Below, in pieces: positions 31,991 to 41,400 of a DNA stretch of 64,000 nucleotides. The first letter of the stretch is position 1, and the number at the start of each line of letters is the position of its first letter. Source of the stretch: Arion vulgaris (lineage: Eukaryota > Mollusca > Gastropoda > Stylommatophora > Arionidae); assembly GCA_020796225.1 (NCBI GenBank), contig CM036755.1:62184652-62248651 (forward strand). The letters are read 5' to 3'. Under the pieces are notes generated by a model. That model had not been told where the DNA came from. It was given only the letters and a program-made list of their open reading frames with translations, and ran no database searches. The position numbers were made by a program, and so were the translations under genes.

Positions 31991-32154
31991 AGAACCAACA
32001 GCAATTTAATATTTGTACAATCCATTTGTTATCAGTGTCGTACATGGTCCATGTCTAAGGCACAGGAGAATAAAACCAGTGTGTGCAATCATATACTTAT
32101 AGTAAGTAAGTAAAAAAAACTAATTTTCATATCATTTGGTATATTGCGGATTGA

Positions 32155-32480
32155 TTGATAGGACCATCATCATTGCACTTCGGTGAGTAACCATGTGTGT
32201 GGTACGATCTCTTTCTTACATAGGAAGATATCAGTAACAGTGCATGAACTCTGTATCACCGGCTAGAGACTCCGACCCACACAATACAATACAGATGGTT
32301 GAGAGCCTCGGCCCCACACAATACAACACACATGGTTGAAAGCCTCGGACCACATATTACAACACATATGGTTGAGTTTCAGCCTTACAAAATACAACAC
32401 TTGATTGAGAGCCTCTATCCCACACAATACAACACACTTGGTTGCGAGCTGATAGTACTAGCTCCCTACAACACCACACA
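32155..32480 (-). mobile_element. SINE-D 3' part with internal minisatellite
   Basis: SINE-D (inverse) runs ATTGATAGGACCATCATCAT to GCATGAACTCTG; beyond it, where the normal SINE has a single GAGAGTCCCC block, units of about 36 bp (GAGCCTCGG...CACACAATACAACACA) repeat about five times to 32480. Confidence 0.8.
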
Positions 32481-32874
32481 AAAACAAGATTAAAATATGT
32501 CACAAACTAAATTTAACACGAAGAAATAACAGTAACACTTTCCATTAAGAAATAACCATGGACTTGCAGAGTCGTGGTAAAATTGCAATAAATCATTCAA
32601 TTTCCTATCTAACATATGTAAAAATCAGCCCGCTCAAATGGAAATTTCTGATTTCCCGACTGAGCTAGACGGCTTTAGAGTTGGTCATGTTTAGTCAGTT
32701 TGGCTACCCATTTTCATCTGGGGAAGAAATGGAAATCGGCAGCACCAGAATTTGAATCTCTCTATGTTTATTGATTGAATCTATTGATATAAAGGAAGAC
32801 TGCAGTAAAACTATGTAGTAATGGTGGAACATGTAATAACAAAGATTTATTGTCTGGCTGTATATGTTATTTCT

Positions 32875-33215
32875 AATCCTGCTAATCTTCTGCCCAAATA
32901 CCATAACAAATGAGAAGCTTTTGAAATGAACGGATTGTGCATCTTTGGAGACCATCATTACAAGACGAGGATGGAGGTGGTTTGGAGATGTATGTCGTAT
33001 GCCAATAGGAGCATTGACTAGGACAGCTCTAAGATGGACAGTGGATAGGAAGAGAACATGGACGTCCAAAGGAAACATGGAAAAGAACTGTGGAGAGTTG
33101 ATGGAGTGTGGCCTGATGTGGGAGATGGTAGAAAGGCAGCAGAATGGCAACAGTGGAAGTCTTGTGGAAGCCTTATGTGTCAGTTGGGACACGAAGAGGA
33201 TATAGATAGATAGAG
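32875..33215 (+). mobile_element. LN7 LINE tail with 13-bp TSD inside FB repeat
   Basis: ATATGTTATTTCT flanks it at 32862-32874 and 33216-33228. The frame reads ITRRGWRWFGDVCRMPIGAL then RALCVSWDTK-like residues; the tail is a GATA repeat. FB sequence surrounds it (32810-33275). Confidence 0.88.
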
Positions 33216-33399
33216 ATATGTTATTTCTGCTGTATAGGAAGTCTGAATTTCATCGCTAAGACGTGTTTCATCTTTGATTGAATCTAGCCCATTAACAACT
33301 GTGTCACACTGACAAGAATAAGTGAAAGGAAAGATACCAACAGAAGACATGATCACAAAACAATACCTACATTGAAATTAAATAAACATAAAGTGACTG

Positions 33400-33735
33400 G
33401 TATCTCTCTCTCGTGATCACCGCCCAGACCGATGTACCAGACTTCCCATAAATTCTATTCATGTGGAAATCTGATTCATGCAGCCTAGCATTGGTGTGTT
33501 TAGACATATCTTAGCACCATTTGGAGCTCTGTTGCTTATGATTCGGCGATGTGTCCAGTTTCAGTCAGCGTTTATTCAGTTCGCTCTCCGTTCTGTAGCC
33601 ATCTAGTGTTTATACGGTGTGGGGTAGCTAGCCCCACGTCCAACCTCCTTAGTCGCCTCTTACGACATGCTGGCAGGTAACAGTGGTTCTATTCTTTACA
33701 TCCCAATTTGGCCCCCCCCAGGAACCACTTGTGCG
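33400..33735 (-). mobile_element. SINE-B copy
   Basis: CTCTCTCGTGATCACCGCCC at the inverse 3' end, ACTTCCCATAAATTCTATTC, CGCCTCTTACGACATGC core, head ending GGAACCACTTGTGCG. Confidence 0.87.
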
Positions 33736-33829
33736 ACTGTGGTATCTAATCACACATTGCTAGAAACTTCTAACAGTCAAATTTAGAAGATCAGATAGTA
33801 AATAGTGTTATGGTCTCGTACACCATTTT

Positions 33830-34110
33830 TTTTCCTTGTTTCTTGCTATGAATTTAGGTATAGTCATGAAGTCTAATAAAGTGCCTCTGATTTTTGCGTG
33901 AGTGTTTGCTTTCCTTATCACCAGTGTCACTCATCATTCAGGCGAGTCTTACTCCGACCTCAGAGATACTTGTAATTTAGATCCCCAAGTAAAGGATCAG
34001 GGTCTCCTGTGTTCAAACTATACACTGTGTGCACACCAAGAATTTTTTGGTCAATCTAGATTTGAACCCTGGAATTTACTAGCGCAGCGTGCTATTCACT
34101 TCACTATCAG
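33830..34110 (-). mobile_element. SINE-L copy (tRNA-headed)
   Basis: Inverse head has GGGTTCAAATCTAG (B box) and TAGTGAAGTGAATAG (A-box-like). The body contains TGATTTTTGCGTGAGTGTTT, shared with 26830 and 52805. Beyond it to 34465 the DNA is AT-rich with nothing recognised. Confidence 0.7.
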
Positions 34111-34464
34111 TGACCCTGCACAAACAATATTACATTTTTCTATTTTATTTACAAACATTTCAAATTACAATAAAAATATATAATGACAAAGAAGTCAAGT
34201 TGATCACCAGGCCCAACAAAAAAAAAAGGATTGTGGAGAAACAATGAGGTTTTGAAGGTTAAGTAAATGAGCGTGAACCTTCATATTAAAAGTTATAAGT
34301 AACATACATTAAAATTTCTTGCTATATGCATTAATGTAAATAAGGTTAATTAAGTAATAACTTTACGTTACCGTATGATATAACAAAATAAATCAAGAGG
34401 AATTTGTTCATAGAAAAGTATTGCATACAATAAGGAAATGAACAACAATCTATATAAACGCTAA

Positions 34465-34855
34465 TAACCACATATATTTTTCTGTTTCTCTGTTCATTCT
34501 AGTATAACCATATAGATTTTTCTGTTTCTCTGTTCATTCTAGTATAACAATATATATTTTTCTGTTTCTCTGTTCATTCTAGTATAACCATATAGATTTT
34601 TCTGTTTCTCTGTTCATTCTAGTATAACCATATATATTTTTGTTTCTCTGTTCATTCTAGTATAACCATATAGATTTTTCTGTTTCTCTGTTCATTCTAG
34701 TATAACCATATAGATTTTTCTGTTTATTCTAGTATAACCATATAGATTTTTCTGTTTATTCTAGTATAACCATATAGATTTTTCTGTTTCTCTGTTCATT
34801 CTAGTATAACCATATAGATTTTTCTGTTCATTCTAGTATAACCATATAGATGCGT
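34465..34855. repeat. Minisatellite, 40-bp unit, about 10 copies
   Basis: Unit CATTCTAGTATAACCATATA plus GATTTTTCTGTTTCTCTGTT; three copies lack the CTCTGTT segment. There is no obvious seed element. Confidence 0.92.
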
Positions 34856-35149
34856 TCTTCCCTTGGAGGTGCCAATTTCATTACTGCTCTCATTACGGTT
34901 TCCTTCTAATTCACTCTTTCAAATGTATGCTTTAGTATGGAGATATTATACGATATAAATGCTTCATGAGTTGTACATAAATGACCACATACGCAATAAT
35001 ACTGAAATGGTTTGGACATATTGGTTAAATAAAGCCCAAAAGAAAATAAGACCAAAGTGTGCAAAGAAGGCACAATTTATCAGACTATGAAGACGGAATG
35101 CACTATTATAAAAAAAAATATTCTCAGACATCCAACTCTGATGTACTGA

Positions 35150-35515
35150 ATGTTCAAACTTGTCTTCCATCATGGGCATGCTCAGCAGTAGTAGACTGAG
35201 ATGGCTAGGGCATGTGAGAAGAATGGACAATAGCCGCATGTAACAAGTGTTGTTCTGTGAACTTTCGGAGAGGAAGAGACACCAAGGCAGACCACAGCTC
35301 GAATGTCTGCAAGTCCTTAATGAAGAATTTTTTTCTTGGTGCCAACAAATGGGAAAAACTAGCTGATGACCAAACTATGTGGAGAACTACATTACACAAA
35401 GGTGTAGAATCTAGCGAAAAGAGACTTAGGTATGAGCTGAGAGACGAGCGCAAACTCAGAATTTGTCACAATAAAACACTTGCCAATTGACCGTCTGCAA
35501 AGACGAAAAGGCCAT
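35150..35515 (+). mobile_element. LN8 LINE tail
   Basis: Inverse of 62-430: CATCATGGGCATGCTCAGCA then TGAGATGGCTAGGGCATGTG encode the RWLGHV signature; ends AATTGACCGTCTGCAAAGAC. Frames are broken. A short LN9-like piece follows at 35620-35760. Confidence 0.75.
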
Positions 35516-35924
35516 ACATTCTCTTGAATATTTCCATTAAAAAAAACAGTGGTCAATCAGAGAGCCACACAGAAAAAATGTAATGAGTACAAAGCATGAG
35601 AAAGACCATGCAAAAGATGGAGTGACAGCATCAACAGCAGCCTTACAAAAATGACTATCAGCTTACAAAGTGTCTTAAAACAAGCACACACAAGATCACT
35701 ACGTTTCCCCCCAGCACTTCTATAAAGAAGTAAATTGTGGAAGAGAAGATGAAAGTCAATCTTAAACTGTTTCTAGAGCGTGTCAAGAAATGGTATCATT
35801 GATAGTTACATATTTTGTTTCTCTATGAATATACATGAGGCAGTTTTGCAAAGAATATATTACATAATGTACCATTTTTAGTGTAATTGTGTTGCCCTGT
35901 TATGTTGAGACATGTCTAAAAAAA

Positions 35925-36450
35925 GGTCTAAAGCCGAAGAATTCATTTATTTGCACCCAGTTTTACCCCATATGGCTCGGTTCCTCTCTGCAGAAGTAGA
36001 AATGGCACGCCACCTGCCAAGAATATTGCACCTCTCTGCAGAAGCAGAAATGGCACGTCACATGCCGAGAATATTGCACCTCTCTGCAGAAGTAGAAATG
36101 GCACGCCACCTGCCAAGAATATTGCACCTCTCTGCAGAAGCAGAAATGGCACGTCACATGCCGAGAATATTGCACCTCTCTGCAGAAGTAGAAATGGCAC
36201 GCCACCTGCCAAGAATATTGCACCTCTCTGCAGAAGTAGAAATGGCACGCCACCTGCCAAGAATATTGCACCTCTCTGCAGAAGCAGAAATGGCACGTCA
36301 CATGCCAAGAATATTGCACCTCTCTGCAGAAACAGAAATGGCACGCCACCTGCCAAGAATATTGCATAAAGTACAAACTCTGTAAACAATCCTTGGGGTC
36401 TCTGGAAAAAATGCACATGTGAACAGAAAGGTGCGAGTATGAGACACAAC
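35925..36450 (-). mobile_element. SINE-E with internal 48-bp tandem expansion
   Basis: SINE-E 3' end (AAAGCCGAAGAATTCATTTA) and 5' side (GGGGTCTCTGGAAAAAATGC) bracket an array at about 35981-36366. Compared with the copy at 30482-30720 one block containing CAGAAATGGCACGCC has become eight. Confidence 0.9.
35981..36366. repeat. 48-bp minisatellite, 8 copies, open on both strands
   Basis: Unit GCACCTCTCTGCAGAAGTAG plus AAATGGCACGCCACCTGCCA plus AGAATATT. Two variants (GAAGTAG/CACGCCACC and GAAGCAG/CACGTCACA) partly alternate. Because 48 is a multiple of three, frames of 157 and 200 codons stay open on opposite strands; they are not genes. Confidence 0.93.
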
Positions 36451-36599
36451 CTCTGTTGAGATGAATACAAAATTAATACATAAAACCACAGGTACATAGA
36501 AGTGAAACGAAGAGGCAGGCAGAAAAAGAAATCTTGCAACAACATGAAAAATGACAGACATCACAGTAGATAGACAACATTCATTAAAAAGTATTTAAA

Positions 36600-36860
36600 A
36601 ACACAGTAAAGGAATCCTTTTTCATACCTCGAGGTATACCGAGGAATACAGTGTTGGGGGCATATTTATTTTAACCGCTGGCACACGATGGGTGATATGA
36701 TCAACATCACGCAAGCCGTCTTTACTTCTCAGTACTTCTCCAGGTACCCAACTGAAACTGGGTCGACCTGAGAGCTGTTACGGTTGGAAAAATATTCCAC
36801 TGTGGAATTGAACCTGGACCAAGTGCGAGTTCACTACCAACTAAGCTACCGCGGCTCTCA
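36600..36860 (-). mobile_element. SINE-F copy
   Basis: AACACAGTAAAGGAATCCTT, then TACCTCGAGGTATACCGAGG, GCTGGCACACGATGGGTGAT and an inverse head ending ACTAAGCTACCGCGGCTCTC. Confidence 0.85.
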
Positions 36861-37154
36861 GAAAAAAGTACCTAAAATACATATTTGGAAGGAGTTGATG
36901 CAGATATTATCAGTCATATTCCTTTTAAAGTACAGACTTATTTCACAAATTTTACATTTGGTTGGCATGTACATTTAGTAACAATAAATCTATTTATATT
37001 AGCACAAAATATATGTTGTTGGCACATGTACACATTGACATATTAAATATAAGTATATGCCATAGCTACAATACAGATACTTAATAGCAGTTGAAAAAGT
37101 GATAAGAAATATATACGTATGGACAAAAGTAAAGATAATCTTGTACATATAAAT

Positions 37155-37410
37155 GATTGATAGGACCATCATTATTGCACTACGGATGAATAACTTTGCA
37201 TGTTTCGATATCTTTCTTACGCAGGAAGATCTCAGCGAAGTGCAACTACAAAAAAACGAGAGAGGGCCCTAATGTAATTTTGAGGATGGTGAAAGTATTT
37301 ACAGGATTTTTATTTTAATCCATTTAATGAATTTTCTTCAGGCAGCGGCTTTGCAGCCTACTCTCATCAATTTTTTCAACTGCTAAGTGTTCTTTTACGT
37401 GCTCAACGAA
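37155..37410 (-). mobile_element. SINE-D, decayed
   Basis: TGATTGATAGGACCATCATT, TTTCTTACGCAGGAAGATCT and TCAGGCAGCGGCTTTGCAGC match 16726-16930; the head is missing. 36865-37155 has nothing recognised. Confidence 0.75.
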
Positions 37411-37444
37411 CATGAATAAAATTTAAGTATTGCAGATATGATGT

Positions 37445-38120
37445 AATCATCATCATCATCAGGTGCCGTCTCCACATCGAAGGTTGGCTGCAATGAATCT
37501 CCAGCATCTTCTGTCTTTCGCCTTTGTGTTGCACTCTGTCAGATGGTAACCTGTCCATTATGTAATAATAATAATATCGGTCCATGCATAGCGATGATGA
37601 ACAACCTTAGATGTGTGCTGCTGCAATTCTCTGGTGTGTGCAGAGGTGACTGTAGAGTCAATCCTCGGACACAATCCCTACACAGGTGGGGCATACATGA
37701 TCAAGGTTAGACTTGGGAAGTAAAATGTTGTACAAGGTTGTGCAATGCATCACATCTACATATTGAGACCAAAGGAAAATGAGAAATCGGAAAAAGATAA
37801 GTACATGCAGAAGAAAGACTGATGGAGTCCTGAGGAAAAAGATTCATATAGGTGGTCATTATCATCATCAAGTAGCTTGTCCCTTCCGGAACTTGGCTCC
37901 CATGACAGCAGTCCTGAAAAACTCTCTATTCTGTGCAAGATGACTGGCATCAGCAGCAGTCATTCTCAGATCATCAATGACATCTTGCACCCATCGTCTT
38001 CTAGGAATTTCTCATTCTTTTTATGACTTGCGTCAGCAGCAGTCATTCTCAAATCGTCAACGACATCTTGCACCCATCATCTTCTAGATCTTCCTCTCAT
38101 TCTTTTTCCGGGCACCATAT
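37445..38120 (-). mobile_element. LINE tail with local tandem duplication
   Basis: Minus strand reads GKRMRGRSRRW near 38080-38110, a LINE C-terminal signature. A segment of about 86 bp (CAGCAGCAGTCATTCTCA...CACCCATC) occurs twice at 37950-38110. This lies just downstream of the TXNDC5 stop. Confidence 0.65.
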
Positions 38121-38304
38121 AGGTTGTCACATAAGAAAATAAAATAAATACATATGCAAGAATTTTTACGGCACCTTCACCACAAGATGGACGATTGTTC
38201 ATGAGTGAGACATTTAAGTAAAAAAAATACACACAAAGGTCTGATCGACTGATATATAACGGATCAACATAACACTCTGACCAGACATTCACACAGTATC
38301 GGGT

Positions 38305-38433
38305 TCATAGTTCATCATGTCGCTTGAGTTCCTTGGTTATAAAATTGTGAAGGTTCTCAAAGCTACGTACACCTTTGTAATCTTGTACATATTCACCCTT
38401 GTGAAACAGCTTCAAAGTTGGATAACCTCTGAC
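38305..38433 (-). CDS. TXNDC5: TXNDC5 exon 9, HDEL terminus
   Basis: [20 protein letters not shown] then [18 protein letters not shown] and a TGA stop. HDEL is a recognised KDEL-receptor ligand; many animals have KDEL in this protein. No AATAAA is obvious in the first 150 bases downstream. Confidence 0.96.
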   Translation of the reverse strand, partial: VRGYPTLKLFHKGEYVQDYKGVRSFENLHNFITKELKRHDEL

Positions 38434-41400
38434 CTGTAAATGAATTAAGATTGATTCAAATGTTTCATACAGAATGAGTCTCGAGTGTAAACATTTTTTT
38501 ACATGTTTTCACGTTTAATCGTATTGGGTCCACCTGTTGTGGCACCGCCAGATAGGAATGAAAATCGTGGCATATCCTTTACACGATGACGCCATCAACT
38601 ACAGTAAATGAGTTGTCTATTTTCTAGGCACCACTTATACGTTCAGTAGTTTGCCATTGCTTTCTAAATGGTGAGGTCTACTTTTACCGTTCGTAAAAAT
38701 CCAAGTGTACCTGGTTCAAACCCCACAGTGGGCAAGTTTGGAAGCAAATTAGTTTCCGTGGGATTTTTACAAAGGTAAAAATAGACCTCACTGTTCAGAA
38801 AGCAATGGCACACTACTGAAAGTATAAGTGGTGCCTAGAAAATCAATGATTCGTTTACTGTGGTTGATGGCTACGTCCTGTAAAGGATATGCTACGATTT
38901 CGATAGAAAGTAAATTGAATGCATTTTAAAATATAAGTCTGTACAAAATAATGAACATAAAATGGTACAAATTCAAGATAGGGGATGAAATGGCACATGA
39001 TGATACCAATACTTCAACCTACTCAACAGAAATCTAACCAAGAATAGAAGATAGACCTAATTATACAATAGCAAAACAAATCTGATGTAGCAATCAATCG
39101 CTGTTTGTTTGTTTGTTATCTAGGGTAGTGTTTCTCAATAGTCCACGGACCTCCGGGACAGAGGGAAAACAGGGAGAGACAATTTAGGATAATTAGAGAT
39201 AATTTTGACTTCATGGCACGGAAGGGCGTCAACATCTGAGATGATAGCAAACACCAGAGATTTGTGGAGATCCATGATCACCTACGCCAGTCAGCACAGC
39301 ACCTGATAATGATGATATAGAATCAATATCTTCTATTTCTCACCTGGTTTTGTTCACAGATTTTCCTGTAGATTGTGCAATCTACTTTTGCTATAGAAAC
39401 AGGTTGGTTAAGCACTCCTTTGGCTAGCTCTTCCCATATAGGGGCCAGCTGCTTACAATGACCACACCTGAAAAATAATATACTTATATAATAACCTATA
39501 TAATGATATAAATTATTAGTGAATCATGGACAATGAACATTCTTCTTCTGCTTCGAAAGCTTCATATCAACCACTTGTTAACTACTCTTTGTGATTTGTA
39601 TGTGATCTGAGCCTAAGAGCAATTGTACGTTAGTCCAGTTATGCTGCTCCTACAAGTAGGCCAGCATGTCTGATTTCTCGGCGCTTTTGCTTACTATGGT
39701 AGATTCCATAGACCCTACCTCAGTCGTCTCTTACGACATGCCTTGTAGGTTGCACTGATTGGTGATAAGTAAACTATTAGAGCTGACTCATGCCTAAGAG
39801 AGATCATAGAATATTATAGGGGACCCTCACTGGTGCTATGGAGTTTGTGTCAAGCCACTGATATCTTCCTGTGTAAGAAAGAGATCGGAGCACACATGGT
39901 TACTTGACAAAGTTTTTATGATGATGGTCCTATCAATCAATTTATAGAAAGATATCCTGATCATAATTTTATTTTCTAGCAAACAATTAACCAAAATTTG
40001 TCGGCAGAATAAGCAAAAACTGCTATAAAAATTATGTACAACCCTAAATTATTAGAAACGTTGAATTGAAATAGTAATATAAATGTTTATGAAAAGTTGC
40101 AGTCCTATGTTATAATTGGAAAGAAAAGGAATAAGAAAGAAGATAAATGCTCAACTATTGAGAAGAACAGATTTTTTATGAATTGATTGTCCAGACAAGC
40201 CAAATATATACATCAAATACAGTTTCAGAAGATATCATTTAAATGACTATTCTGGTGATGCAAACTAAAGCACTTGAATTGATTTCTTCTTTTTAACATT
40301 GACTGAACAAGGTCTTTTGGTTGAAACATCAAATTTTTTGGGCAGAATTTTATAATGTTTGCTTACTTCATATTTTTAATCTTGAATTGAAATGACAAAA
40401 AATATTTGATTTGATGTGAATAAATAATGAAAGTACTCACCAAGGGGCAAAATTGACAAAAACAAGATTGGAGATCGATAGATGGGAATCAAAAGTTTTA
40501 TCTGTTAGATCTCTCACATTACTCTGTGAAGAAATAGCACATTAAAAAAATATTAACATATGGTACTGAAACTAGAACGGTATTCTTTCTCTCTTTTCTC
40601 CAATCCTGTTTTGCCTCACAGCATCATGATAAGAAGAGATCTCTAGAACAGGCTTTTGTGTGCACTTCTCTAGTTATGTTTCGCCTCACAGCGTCATGAT
40701 AAGAAGAGATCTCTAGAACAGGCTTTTGTGTACACTTCTCTAGTTCTGTTTTGCCTCACAGCGTCATGATAAGAAGAGATCTCTAGAACAGGCTTTTGTG
40801 TACACTTCTCTAGTTCTGTTTTGCCTCACAGCGACATGATAAGAGGAGATCTCTAGAACAGGCTTTTGTGTACACTTCTCTAGTTCTGTTTTGCCTCACA
40901 GCGACATGATAAGAGGAGATCTCTAGAACAGGCTTTTGTGTGCGCTTCTCTAGTTCTGTTTTGCCTCACAGCGACATGATAAGAGGAGATCTCTAGAACA
41001 GGCTTTTGTGTACACTTCTCTAGTTCTGTTTTGCCTCACAGCGACATGATAAGAGGAGATCTCTAGAACAGTCTTTTGTGTACACTTCTCTAGTTATGTT
41101 TTGCCTCACAGCGACATGATAAGAGGAGATCTCTAGAACAGGCTTTTGTGTGCGCTTCTCTAGTTCTGTTTTGCCTCACAGCGACATGATAAGAGGAGAT
41201 CTCTAGAACAGGCTTTTGTGTACACTTCTCTAGTTCTGTTTTGCCTCACAGCGACATGATAAGAGGAGATCTCTAGAACAGTCTTTTGTGTACACTTCTC
41301 TAGTTATGTTTTGCCTCACAGCGACATGATAAGAGGAGATCTCTAGAACAGTCTTTTGTGTACACTTCTCTAGTTATGTTTTGCCTCACAGCGACATGAT

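Noticed and set aside
35912..36545. Long overlapping ORFs (157 codons plus, 200 codons minus)
   Set aside because: They run through the 48-bp array, whose unit length is a multiple of three; the unexpanded SINE-E has no such gene.
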